Shown: positions 1 through 6,287, numbered from the stretch's first letter. The stretch: 10,204 nt of DNA from Chitinophagaceae bacterium UBA1946 (GCA_002336815.1 DDEU01000076.1:1-10204), one strand, 5' to 3'. Translations and numbers: made by a program. Notes: generated from the letters alone by a model not told the origin.

Positions 1-360
1 GGCAGTTCATCTTCCGGCTGGTTGAGGGTGCTTTTAAACTCAGCATCTTCTACCATTTGCAGGGCTTTGGTATAAGCTTCTTTTGTTTCCTCTTCGGTAG
101 CATCCCCTCCCTTCCAGAACTCAAACAATACGGCATAGTCCTCCACAGCCGTTTCGGTACTGTCGAAAAGGTTCACCCAATATTCGTTGTTCTTGATCTC
201 TTTTAAAATGGAAGTGGCACGGGAGTTATCGTCCCAAAAGCCGGGGCTCAGAGAAAGTTGCTTGGATTCTGCGATTTTATTTTGTCTGTTAGCGACGTCA
301 AAGAAACCTCCTCAAGACGAGTACACGGTCTCTTATAGATTTTAAATTTTCGATTGTCAT
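1..360 (-). CDS. prfB: Peptide chain release factor 2 (RF2), 5' part, with programmed +1 frameshift
   Basis: RF2 recognises UAA and UGA stop codons in the ribosomal A site and triggers peptide release. The gene starts at ATG 360-358 and reads 20 codons (MTIENLKSIRDRVLVLRRFL) to an in-frame TGA at 300-298. A +1 shift there continues the frame as DVANRQNK, through a PGFWDDNSRA motif and AVLFEFWKGGDATEEE, to the window edge. These match the N-terminal helical domain of Bacteroidota RF2. The GGQ and SPF motifs lie outside the window, so the CDS is partial at its 3' end. The shift site (AGGAGG, TTT, CTT TGA C) has the layout of the E. coli prfB site, so the gene is intact, not a pseudogene. The first frame alone would look like a 20-codon orphan. 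RF2 limits its own synthesis: when RF2 is scarce, the UGA is read slowly and shifting rises. The product assignment rests on motif recognition and is strong. Confidence 0.93.
297..312 (-). promoter_or_regulatory. prfB programmed +1 ribosomal frameshift signal
   Basis: Read on the minus strand, AGGAGG (312-307) is followed by TTT (306-304), CTT (303-301), TGA (300-298) and C (297). The internal Shine-Dalgarno-like hexamer sits three bases before the slippery CTT, the same spacing as in E. coli prfB (AGGGGG TAT CTT TGA C). The C after TGA makes a weak stop context. The frame before the site (20 codons) and the frame after it (about 99 codons in the window) both read as RF2. This supports a functional recoding site and not a sequencing error. 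Confidence 0.93.
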
Positions 361-644
361 AGCTGCAAAAATAAGGGAATTGAATCATTTGAGCAGTGCG
401 TATCAGGGAGATTTGAAATATGGGCTGTGAGCAGCCACAGCATTGTTCAACTGCGAACCGGCTGTCCATTGCAAATCCGGCACAGGGCAAGGCCGCAACG
501 CTTCACCGGGTTTTCCATTCCCATCCGGCAGCATTTGTACAATATTTCTTTACGCAGCAGGCAGCAATTCCGCCGTAACAATGGTCTTTTGGGTACAACG
601 GATCAATGCCCTGTACCATTTCTTAAACCACTTAATATTGCTGT
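361..644. other. Divergent intergenic region between prfB and the 645 gene
   Basis: This 284-bp spacer separates two divergently transcribed genes and must hold both promoters. Besides the prfB -7 candidate, the plus strand has TAATATTG at 633-640, one mismatch from TAnnTTTG, just 4 bases before the ATG at 645. A short hairpin, GCTGTG (424-429) with CACAGC (436-441), has no T-tract. The open frames crossing it start in non-coding DNA or are out of frame with the real genes, and show no recognisable family. I see no RNA gene. Confidence 0.4.
366..373 (-). promoter_or_regulatory. Candidate Bacteroidota -7 box for prfB
   Basis: The minus strand reads TATTTTTG, an exact fit to the Bacteroidota -7 consensus TAnnTTTG, ending 5 bases before the prfB ATG. 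I see no TTTG-like -33 element at the usual 19-20 bp spacing. If used, the leader would be almost absent. It rests on one element in AT-rich DNA, so confidence is modest. Confidence 0.35.
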
Positions 645-1421
645 ATGAATCCCTTCAAAAGCTTACTGCCTGCAGTGCTGCTATTCTTAAACACCACTGC
701 GTCCTTTGCTCAAAAACAAAAAAGCCTTACCATTTCAGTTGGCACATCGCTCCCATTGGGCTCCTTTGCCAGTACCGCCAGCACAGCACCGGGTCAGGCG
801 ACAGGTTTTGCAGCCCCGGGAATCTTTGTTGATGCCCTTTTTCAAAAGAACATCAGCCAGTCAAAATTTTCACTGGGAGCTTTATTGGCCATGAACATGA
901 ATTTTTTCAGGATCAATACAGTGATAAGCAGTTATCAAAAAAACAGCCCTATGTTTACGTGGACGGGTAAGCACTCCAACTGGCTGTCGATTGCCGCAAT
1001 GCCGGGGATTTGCTACAATACACCACTATCAGGCAAAGCCAGCTTCACCGCAGGTTTATTTACCGGACCGGTAGCGGTGTATTCGCCATCCTTTACAATA
1101 AACGGCACTATACCAGCTACGGTTACCGCCTATCAAGGACAGGCTGAATCCATCCGGAAAAGTGCCTGGGGAATCAGTATTGCCAGCCGATTATCAGCTG
1201 GACTCCAATTCCAGGCTGGTAAAAAAACAACACTGGTAGCACAGGCAGGCTACACTTATCTAAAGCCTACTTTTGGCAAAATCGTTCAAAGCTTTACACA
1301 GGTTACTCAAAACGCCGGGAGTAATTTGCAGCAATACGCTTCAAGCCATAGCGAATTCGCTGTTACCCAAAGCATCAGCACGGTGAATGCAGGCATCGGT
1401 ATATTGCTGAGTTTGAAGTAG
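645..1421 (+). CDS. Secreted, probably outer-membrane beta-barrel-like protein of unknown function
   Basis: The 258-aa product begins with a clear signal peptide: a short basic start (MNPFK), a hydrophobic core and a likely cleavage after SFA in TASFAQK (about residue 22). The mature part is rich in Ser, Thr, Gly, Ala and aromatic residues. Its alternating hydrophobic stretches (GKASFTAGLFTGPVAV, TTLVAQAGYTYLKP, VNAGIGILLSLK at the end) look like amphipathic beta strands, as in small Bacteroidota outer-membrane barrels of the OMP_b-brl/PorT type. The final strand ends near the C terminus, as barrels often do. No lipobox, enzyme motif or Cys pair is seen. ATG 645 is preferred because it directly begins the signal peptide. 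It stands alone: prfB diverges upstream and the next plus-strand gene is 209 bp away. Barrel topology is inferred; I do not recognise a named family. Confidence 0.8.
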   Translation: MNPFKSLLPAVLLFLNTTASFAQKQKSLTISVGTSLPLGSFASTASTAPGQATGFAAPGIFVDALFQKNISQSKFSLGALLAMNMNFFRINTVISSYQKNSPMFTWTGKHSNWLSIAAMPGICYNTPLSGKASFTAGLFTGPVAVYSPSFTINGTIPATVTAYQGQAESIRKSAWGISIASRLSAGLQFQAGKKTTLVAQAGYTYLKPTFGKIVQSFTQVTQNAGSNLQQYASSHSEFAVTQSISTVNAGIGILLSLK

Positions 1422-1438
1422 CAGTCAGCAATATCCCT

Positions 1439-1468
1439 GTAGTCCGGAAATACTACTTTAATATTTTC
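1439..1468 (+). terminator. Possible weak terminator after the 645 gene
   Basis: GTAGT (1439-1443) pairs with ACTAC (1452-1456) around an 8-base loop, 18 bp after the stop codon, and is followed by TTTAATATTTT. The stem is only 5 bp with two G-C pairs, so it may be chance. Confidence 0.28.
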
Positions 1469-1604
1469 CTGCCGACATGGGGAATATATTCAACAAAATT
1501 TTATTATTCTCTTCCAGGAACCGCCATCCTTCCTCCTGTTATTCAGCAATGGCCGACATACTGCATTTGGTATGATTCATGATTTTATGAAGTTGTTCTT
1601 TCAT
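1458..1604 (-). pseudogene. Possible broken small ORF with one in-frame stop
   Basis: On the minus strand, ATG 1604-1602 opens 21 codons (beginning MKEQLHKIMN, ending MSAIAE) to a TAA at 1541-1539. The same frame continues with 26 sense codons (QEEGWRFLEENNKILLNI, then FPMSAGKY) to TAA 1460-1458. The composition on both sides is protein-like, with charged and aromatic residues, and the join is consistent with a single CAA or GAA codon turned to TAA. It fills most of a gap that otherwise has no explanation. I do not recognise a family. It lies divergent to the small membrane protein at 1631 with only 26 bp between starts and has no promoter I can see. It may equally be a chance open frame. Confidence 0.22.
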
Positions 1605-1630
1605 CGTTCAACTTTTTAAAACCATCTATT

Positions 1631-1816
1631 ATGCCCATCTTAACCATCGTTCTTGTCCTCATCGCTGTTGGTGTTGTTCTATGGCTTATCAACAAGTATA
1701 TACCCATGCAGGGCACCATCAAAAATTTGTTGAATGCTGTAGTGGTGATCGTTGTGGTCATCTGGTTGCTGAAGGTATTTGGTGTATGGGGCAGTCTGCA
1801 AAACCTGCATACCTGA
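1631..1816 (+). CDS. Small two-helix membrane protein (Thivi_2564-like)
   Basis: The 61-aa product is almost wholly two hydrophobic helices. Residues 2-19 (PILTIVLVLIAVGVVLWL) form the first, and about 34-52 (LLNAVVVIVVVIWLLKVFG) the second, joined by a short polar turn INKYIPMQGTIKN. The pattern of N-terminal helix, NKYIPM, then IKNLLNAVVVI resembles the small Thivi_2564-type membrane proteins that I recall being widespread in bacteria and of unknown function. The name is from memory of the pattern, not from a search. It would sit in the inner membrane with a short periplasmic or cytoplasmic loop. It stands alone, 105 bp ahead of the peroxidase gene, and could share its transcript. The start ATG is the only one that keeps the first helix whole. 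Confidence 0.8.
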   Translation: MPILTIVLVLIAVGVVLWLINKYIPMQGTIKNLLNAVVVIVVVIWLLKVFGVWGSLQNLHT

Positions 1817-1885
1817 TCTGATTCAAACCGGATCTACCGCAAAATTGTTGGAGTAGAATTGCAGAACTGCATTTCATTCCCTTCG

Positions 1886-1893
1886 TATCTTTA
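1886..1893 (+). promoter_or_regulatory. Candidate -7 box for the peroxidase operon
   Basis: TATCTTTA matches TAnnTTTG in 7 of 8 positions and ends 27 bp before the ATG at 1921, a sensible leader length. The nearest TTG (1859-1861) is about 24 bp upstream, longer than the usual 19-20 bp spacer. The box alone suggests the operon has its own promoter. Confidence 0.38.
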
Positions 1894-1920
1894 AGCACCA
1901 AAGAAAATCCCGGCGAAGGA

Positions 1921-3834
1921 ATGAAAAAATACATAGTCGTGTTGCTGTTCTGTGCAGGCTTTCTGCTTGCGGTGACTTTATCATCTTACCGCAGCGGCGG
2001 ACAACACTATGCTTTCCTGTACCAGCAGTCATCCGGTTCACTCAACAATGGCTTGAATGAATTGTACCAGTTTGCCGCCAGCGCTGATCTTTCCAACAAA
2101 ACAATACTGATCGCTGCAGTCAATAAATGCCGCAGGCAATTAAAAGCCTGCGATTTCTGGTTCCGTTACCAGGATGCCACTGCATATAAAAAATTAAATG
2201 GGCCCTTGCCGGTAGAATGGGAAACAGAAGTATTTGAAAAATACGAACCGCCTTATAAACGGGAAGGTGCCGGGTTAAGCCTGGCTTTTTTGTACATTCA
2301 AAACAAAGCCGTAAACAGGGATTCGCTGCTGAAACTAATTGATGCATCCCGGAAAGCGATGCCGCTATTTTCCACTGATTCCATGCTAACAACACTGGAA
2401 GATCACAGTCAATTTTTTCTGTGCAACCGGCTTTTCCTGTTAAATCTTGCTACCATTTACACAACGGGATTTGAATGTCCTGATAAAAGCGGGATCATAC
2501 CGGAACTGGCTGAAATGATGCAGGACGTCAACAATATTTACAACAATTACAATATTGATTTTAGTCATTCTCCCCTCACAAATAAATACCTGGCTTTATA
2601 CAACAATGCCTTACAATTTGTACAAAAACAACCGGTCAACTTTGAGGAGTTTGATCACTATACTTTTATTCGTGATTTTGTAAATCCTCTGTACCGCATC
2701 AACCAGCAGCTGATGCAGCAATACAATGTTCATTCAAAAAGCCCCCTGGATTATTCACTGAACGACAAAGTAAATTCTATTTTTGACAAGCGTTTATTTG
2801 AAGCACAAAACAGTAAGGGCGTTTTCCGCAAGATCACAGATGCCAGCTTGCTGGCAGAAATAGACAGCATTGGCAAATTGCTTTTTTACGATCCTGTTCT
2901 ATCCGGTAATACACAACGCAGTTGTGCTTCCTGCCACAAGCCGGACCAACACTTCACCGACACAACAGTTGCTACAGCATCGCAATTCAACCACAACGGA
3001 AATCTTACCCGCAATACCCCATCGCTCATCAATGCCGTATACAATCACCTGCTTCACCAGGATGGAAAATTTTTAACCCTGCAGGACCAGGCGAAAGGAG
3101 TAATGACCAACGAGCTGGAAATGGGTAGCCCGGAAGCAGCCATTTTAAAAAATGTTCTGTCAGTACCGGCTTACAAAAAAGCGTTGGTTAAACTGGCGGC
3201 CTTTAGCAGTGAAAAAGAATTATCGCTGCAACATGTCATCAGTGCCGTTACTTATTACTACGGCAAGTTCAGTGACTATAATGCCCCATTTGATGATGCA
3301 ATGAATGGAAAAATAACTTTGCAATTCGATCAAACAAAAGGGTTTAATATCTTTATGAGCAAGGCCCAGTGCGGAACCTGTCATTTTGCGCCCCTCTTCA
3401 GCGGCATTAAGCCGCCCTATACCAACAACGAGTTTGAAGTGATCGGCGTTCCTGCCGATACCCAGTTCAAAAAACTGAGCGCTGACAATGGCCGCTATGA
3501 AATTCATCCATCATCTGAAACCAACAATGCTTTTAGAACGCCCACGTTAAGAAATATTGTCTTTACAAAACCCTATATGCACAATGGTATTTTTAATTCA
3601 CTGGAGGCCGTGATCGATTTTTACGATGCTGGTGGTGGCAGGGGAAAGGGCCTTACAGTAAGCAACCAAACATTAGCCGGAGACTCTCTTCATCTTACAT
3701 CCCTTGAAAAAAAACAACTGCTGGCCTTTATCAATTCACTAACTGAAAAAACAACACCGGAATCGATACCGCAACAATTACCTCCTTCTAATAACGAAGC
3801 GCTGAACAGGCGAAAACCCGGTGGCGAATATTGA
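1921..3834 (+). CDS. Di-heme cytochrome c peroxidase (MauG/CcpA family) with long helical N-terminal domain
   Basis: The 637-aa product is an exported di-heme c-type cytochrome, probably reducing H2O2 to water with electrons from a small cytochrome, or oxidising another substrate as MauG relatives do. It has an N-terminal signal or anchor (residues 1-22). Residues about 30-280 are a mostly helical domain resembling the imelysin-like leader of some Bacteroidota peroxidases (LNGPLPVEWE, EKYEPPYKREGAGLSL). The first heme site is CASCH 335-339, preceded by GKLLFYDPVLSG. Next come RNTPSLINAVYN and NELEMG, the usual inter-heme motifs. The second heme site is CGTCH 484-488, and PYMHNG (Met553) is the typical distal ligand loop of the second heme. 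Usual family length is 320-400 aa, so the extra length is the N-terminal domain. It is followed after 14 bp by a one-heme lipoprotein, a plausible electron partner. The substrate is not determined by sequence. Confidence 0.9.
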   Translation: MKKYIVVLLFCAGFLLAVTLSSYRSGGQHYAFLYQQSSGSLNNGLNELYQFAASADLSNKTILIAAVNKCRRQLKACDFWFRYQDATAYKKLNGPLPVEWETEVFEKYEPPYKREGAGLSLAFLYIQNKAVNRDSLLKLIDASRKAMPLFSTDSMLTTLEDHSQFFLCNRLFLLNLATIYTTGFECPDKSGIIPELAEMMQDVNNIYNNYNIDFSHSPLTNKYLALYNNALQFVQKQPVNFEEFDHYTFIRDFVNPLYRINQQLMQQYNVHSKSPLDYSLNDKVNSIFDKRLFEAQNSKGVFRKITDASLLAEIDSIGKLLFYDPVLSGNTQRSCASCHKPDQHFTDTTVATASQFNHNGNLTRNTPSLINAVYNHLLHQDGKFLTLQDQAKGVMTNELEMGSPEAAILKNVLSVPAYKKALVKLAAFSSEKELSLQHVISAVTYYYGKFSDYNAPFDDAMNGKITLQFDQTKGFNIFMSKAQCGTCHFAPLFSGIKPPYTNNEFEVIGVPADTQFKKLSADNGRYEIHPSSETNNAFRTPTLRNIVFTKPYMHNGIFNSLEAVIDFYDAGGGRGKGLTVSNQTLAGDSLHLTSLEKKQLLAFINSLTEKTTPESIPQQLPPSNNEALNRRKPGGEY

Positions 3835-3848
3835 TATAAATTTACTGC

Positions 3849-4217
3849 ATGAAAATACTCATCGCTTTTGTTACCATAACCAGCGTCTTGCTGGCAGGAG
3901 CATGTTCCTATCAAAAAAAACTGGGCATTGATATGCCGGAGGGTTTAAGCGAAGCAAGAAAAAAACAGGTATTGCAGCAATTTGCAGATGGCAAAAAAGC
4001 CTACCTCTCCCACTGTGCAGCCTGCCACAACAAAACCGTGAATGGAAAAGTGGTGATTCCTGATATCAGTTTTGAACAGGCTGATACCTACAGGGTGAGA
4101 TTTACAAACGACAAACACAAGGATGAGCTGAAGACAGAAACTGTTACGGAAAAGGAACTGGATAATATTGTGATCTTCTTTAAGTATAAAAAAGAAAGTG
4201 GCGTAGCGCCTTTTTAA
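3849..4217 (+). CDS. One-heme c-type cytochrome lipoprotein
   Basis: The 122-aa product has a lipobox, LAGAC, with Cys19 as the likely lipidated residue, so it should be anchored in a membrane on the periplasmic side. It has a single heme-binding motif CAACH (56-60). The sequence around it (FADGKKAYLSHCAACHNKTV) resembles class I cytochromes or cytochrome-like domains. No Met occurs after the heme motif, so the usual Met axial ligand is absent; His90 or another residue, or an open site, are the alternatives. It lies 14 bp after the peroxidase gene and is surely in the same operon. The pairing suggests it hands electrons to the peroxidase, which is an inference from context. The C-terminal half (ETVTEKELDNIVIFFKY) resembles the last helix of small c-type cytochromes. 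Confidence 0.85.
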   Translation: MKILIAFVTITSVLLAGACSYQKKLGIDMPEGLSEARKKQVLQQFADGKKAYLSHCAACHNKTVNGKVVIPDISFEQADTYRVRFTNDKHKDELKTETVTEKELDNIVIFFKYKKESGVAPF

Positions 4218-4228
4218 TACCAATAAAA

Positions 4229-4266
4229 AAACCGCCCGGGTTCTCACTCAGGCAGTTTCATTTTTA
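4229..4266. terminator. Bidirectional terminator between convergent genes
   Basis: AACCGCC (4230-4236) pairs with GGCAGTT (4251-4257), a 7-bp stem with one G-T wobble. On the plus strand it is followed by TTTCATTTTT. On the minus strand it is followed by a run of six or more T (the A run at 4225-4231). It sits between the stops of the cytochrome gene (4217) and the WG-repeat gene (4305) and can serve both. Confidence 0.75.
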
Positions 4267-4304
4267 CACATGCTCTAATTAAAAAACAGCGTTTGTAGCT
4301 GCAG

Positions 4305-4886
4305 CTATTCGTGCAGCATTTTATTAGCTTTATCGATGTAGAATGATTTGTCTCCTTTCATTACCTTGGCTTCGCCAGCCGCAAAATTATCTGCAAAATC
4401 GTACTGAGGTTTAATTACCCAACTGCCCTTTTTATCTATAAATCCCCAAAAGCCTTTTGCATTGGTGGCAGGAGCAAGATCTTCAGAAAAATTCCTGGCA
4501 TTGCGGAACAGGAAGTTAATGGCTGTTTCACCTTTTGTATTGATGTAGCCGTACATGCCGTCTTTTGATACCACAGCAAGCCCACCTTCAAAACTCATTG
4601 CATCTTCAAAAATTGCTTCCGTGATCGCTTTCCCGGTGCTGTCAAGGTACAGCCATTTGGCATCTTTTCTCACTGCTACATAGCCTTCATTAAAAGACAA
4701 TCCTTCTGCATATTCAAGTGGAATCACCACTTTACCTTCTTTGTCAACATAACCGATCTTATTGTCTTTTTTCACTTTTGCCAGGCCACAGGTACACTGG
4801 TCAACAAAATCAAAATTCTTTTCCCATTTTTGAGCGAGCAGGCCAAGGGATGGCAACAGGAAAATGAGGAGGAGTAAGTTTTTCAT
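4305..4886 (-). CDS. Secreted WG-repeat protein
   Basis: The 193-aa product starts with a strong signal peptide (MKNLLLLIFLLPSLGLLAQ, likely cut near residue 18-19). It is then made of about four and a half WG (KWG-type) repeats of roughly 34 residues. Their repeating core is GYVDKEGKVVIPLEY (about 45-59), WLYLDSTGKAITEAIF (78-93), YGYINTKGETAINFLF (112-127), WGFIDKKGSWVIKPQY (147-162), and a worn copy ending FYIDKANKM. Each repeat is a beta-rich unit with an aromatic-Gly pair, a Gly turn (xxGK) and a conserved FxxAxxFxxG join. Such proteins are taken to be binding or scaffold proteins; the ligand is not known. A CTC pair (Cys31, Cys33) precedes the first repeat. It is monocistronic: convergent with the cytochrome operon and about 190 bp from the DUF3037 stop upstream. 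A minus-strand TAGTTTTA at 4932-4925 may be its -7 box. Confidence 0.87.
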   Translation of the reverse strand: MKNLLLLIFLLPSLGLLAQKWEKNFDFVDQCTCGLAKVKKDNKIGYVDKEGKVVIPLEYAEGLSFNEGYVAVRKDAKWLYLDSTGKAITEAIFEDAMSFEGGLAVVSKDGMYGYINTKGETAINFLFRNARNFSEDLAPATNAKGFWGFIDKKGSWVIKPQYDFADNFAAGEAKVMKGDKSFYIDKANKMLHE

Positions 4887-5076
4887 AACCGTATAATTTA
4901 AGTTGATAAAAAATCTTTCACCTGTAAAACTACTGCTGCTACCGGCCGAAAACCATGAGTATGATTGGCTGGATGACTGATTTTAAACAGTCTTTAAAGA
5001 CGTGGTAAGATTAATCTGCAGTGAAGGCATTTGCTGTAGGGTGATGGTCCGGAATAGCCAAATAAAAATCAGCTGA

Positions 5077-5463
5077 TCAATACAGTACGAGTTTTTGATA
5101 GAGCGCTTCCATGGTTTCAGTTTCGTTGATACAAAGACCGGGATGCACTTTGGATGTTTGTAAGATGGTACTACGGGTGGCAGTGAGCCAGCGGAATCTT
5201 GAGGGGGTGTCCAGTTGGGCAATGGGTCCTGCAGTTTGTAACCCTTCTGCAATGCTGCAAAATGATTCCAGGTTGCGGTGCAGCGATGTGATGTCCACTT
5301 CCCTGCAAAACGCTTCAATACGGGCTTCATTAACGGTGTACAGGCATTTGAGAAACCCTGTTTGTTTACAAAAGAAAATAATGCCCAGGTTAAGAAATTC
5401 TTCTCTTTCTACCCGTGGCACTAACCTAATAACGGCGTATTCGTATAGCAGTTTACCTTGCAT
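5077..5463 (-). CDS. DUF3037-family protein, partner of a HipA-like kinase
   Basis: The 128-aa product carries the DUF3037 signature at its start, YEYAVIRLVPRVEREEF then LNLGIIFFC (residues 7-32), and the usual C-terminal stretch SRFRWLTATRSTILQ with HPGLC (about 88-111). The length matches the family (about 120-130 aa). No signal peptide or membrane helix is present, so it is cytoplasmic. Its ATG (5463-5461) lies inside the 3' end of the HipA-like gene, overlapping by 11 bp, which implies coupled translation. DUF3037 has no known activity; the tight pairing with HipA-like kinases across genomes, which I recall as common, suggests it is a substrate, inhibitor or structural partner of the kinase. 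Downstream, a small hairpin at 4975-4992 lacks a T-tract and is not a convincing terminator. Confidence 0.87.
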   Translation of the reverse strand: MQGKLLYEYAVIRLVPRVEREEFLNLGIIFFCKQTGFLKCLYTVNEARIEAFCREVDITSLHRNLESFCSIAEGLQTAGPIAQLDTPSRFRWLTATRSTILQTSKVHPGLCINETETMEALYQKLVLY

Positions 5464-6229
5464 CAGTAGCTTCTTTTACAAACCGGTCAGCGTTCTTAAC
5501 CCTTGTATTGATAAAATCTTTGTAACCCTGCCGGAGCTCATCCGCAGTGAGACCATCCCCCCAGCTTAAAAAGTCATCGGGTACAGCATCTACAACAGCA
5601 CTCACGGCCTCTTCCGTTAGCAGCATTTTAAGCCGGGTACTCACCTCCACTAACTGTTCCGCATAAGGTAGCAGCACATGCTGGCTGATCTGCGGAAAAG
5701 GCTTTTGCGCCTGCAGCACCGGATCGGTCCAGGCATGATGAAAATACAATGCTGCTCCGTGATCTATCAGCCACAGTTCTTTTTTCCACATCAACATATT
5801 GGTATTACGGGCCGTGCGGTCTACATTCATGATCAATGCGTCCAGCCATACAATGGCAGAGGCAAGCAGGGGGTCTGTTTTAGTAACCACCGGGTCAAAG
5901 CTGATAGTACCAGTAAGGTAATGCAAGGCAAGATTGGTGCCTGCACTGGCCTTCAGGAGGTCCTGTATCTCTTCATCCGGTTCAGTTCGGCCAAAGGCAG
6001 CATCAAGATTGGCAAAAACAAGTTCAGGCACTTTAAGGCCCAGCCTGCGTGCCAGTTCTGCCCCAATGATCTCCGCTACCAACGCCTTTACGCCCTGGCC
6101 TGCCCCCCTGAATTTGAGCACATACAAAAAACCATCGTCTGCCTCTGCAATGGCGGGCAGGGAACCTCCCTCCCGAAGCGGTGTTACATAGCGTGTAACG
6201 GTAACAGTTCTTATTTCTGGTGCAGCCAT
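5453..6229 (-). CDS. HipA-like (HipA_2) protein kinase
   Basis: The 258-aa product has a compact HipA/PI3K-like kinase fold. A Gly-containing loop precedes ATP-lysine K39 in FLYVLKF, followed by RGAGQG. A helix with E53 may play the alpha-C Glu role. The catalytic loop is NVDRTARNTN, with D137 as the likely base and N142 or N144 as metal-binding Asn. The metal-binding motif equivalent to DFG is LIDHG (D156-H157-G158). Classical HipA is about 440 aa and phosphorylates glutamyl-tRNA synthetase; this one lacks that extra N-terminal subdomain and fits the shorter HipA_2 group found with DUF3037. No hipB-like DNA-binding gene is adjacent, so it is not a standard hipBA toxin-antitoxin pair. All catalytic residues look present, so activity is likely, but the target is unknown. 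A minus-strand TATTTTTA (6248-6241) may be the -7 box, and the ATG is the first in frame after it. Confidence 0.87.
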   Translation of the reverse strand: MAAPEIRTVTVTRYVTPLREGGSLPAIAEADDGFLYVLKFRGAGQGVKALVAEIIGAELARRLGLKVPELVFANLDAAFGRTEPDEEIQDLLKASAGTNLALHYLTGTISFDPVVTKTDPLLASAIVWLDALIMNVDRTARNTNMLMWKKELWLIDHGAALYFHHAWTDPVLQAQKPFPQISQHVLLPYAEQLVEVSTRLKMLLTEEAVSAVVDAVPDDFLSWGDGLTADELRQGYKDFINTRVKNADRFVKEATDAR

Positions 6230-6240
6230 AATGAGTGGCG

Positions 6241-6248
6241 TAAAAATA
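6241..6248 (-). promoter_or_regulatory. Candidate -7 box for the kinase/DUF3037 operon
   Basis: The minus strand reads TATTTTTA, 7 of 8 matches to TAnnTTTG, ending 11 bases before the kinase ATG. No TTTG is found at the -33 position. The element is plausible but weakly supported. Confidence 0.3.
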
Positions 6249-6275
6249 GTTGAAAAAATTGAGTGGTCTTTAGAA

Positions 6276-6287
6276 ATCGCCGGCGAT
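6276..6287. promoter_or_regulatory. Perfect 12-bp palindrome upstream of the kinase gene
   Basis: ATCGCCGGCGAT is an exact inverted repeat, GC-rich in an AT-rich spacer, 46 bp upstream of the kinase start and about 28 bp upstream of its candidate -7 box. That position would suit an operator for a dimeric regulator. There is only one copy, so it may be chance. Confidence 0.25.

Noticed and set aside
423..441. Hairpin with GCTGTG/CACAGC arms upstream of the 645 gene
   Set aside because: It has no T-tract, sits between divergent genes and is short enough to be chance.
248..490. Open 80-codon frame on the minus strand across the prfB start
   Set aside because: It lies in the third frame, neither the RF2 zero frame nor the +1 frame, and its reading matches nothing known.
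443..832. Open plus-strand frame overlapping the start of the secreted protein gene
   Set aside because: It is out of frame with the gene that has a signal peptide and beta-strand pattern, and its product is irregular with many Cys and His.
4975..5001. Hairpin GACTG/CAGTC (4975-4992) overlapping the palindrome GTCTTTAAAGAC (4990-5001) as a terminator for the DUF3037 gene
   Set aside because: The stem is 5 bp with no T-tract on the minus strand, and the palindrome has no loop, so neither is a convincing terminator.
5453..6229. Classical hipBA persistence module
   Set aside because: The kinase is far shorter than HipA, no hipB-like helix-turn-helix gene is adjacent, and its partner is DUF3037.
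5678..6253. 191-codon plus-strand frame antisense to the kinase gene
   Set aside because: The minus strand encodes a kinase with all catalytic motifs; the antisense reading has no recognisable domain and is typical of a frame left open by codon bias.
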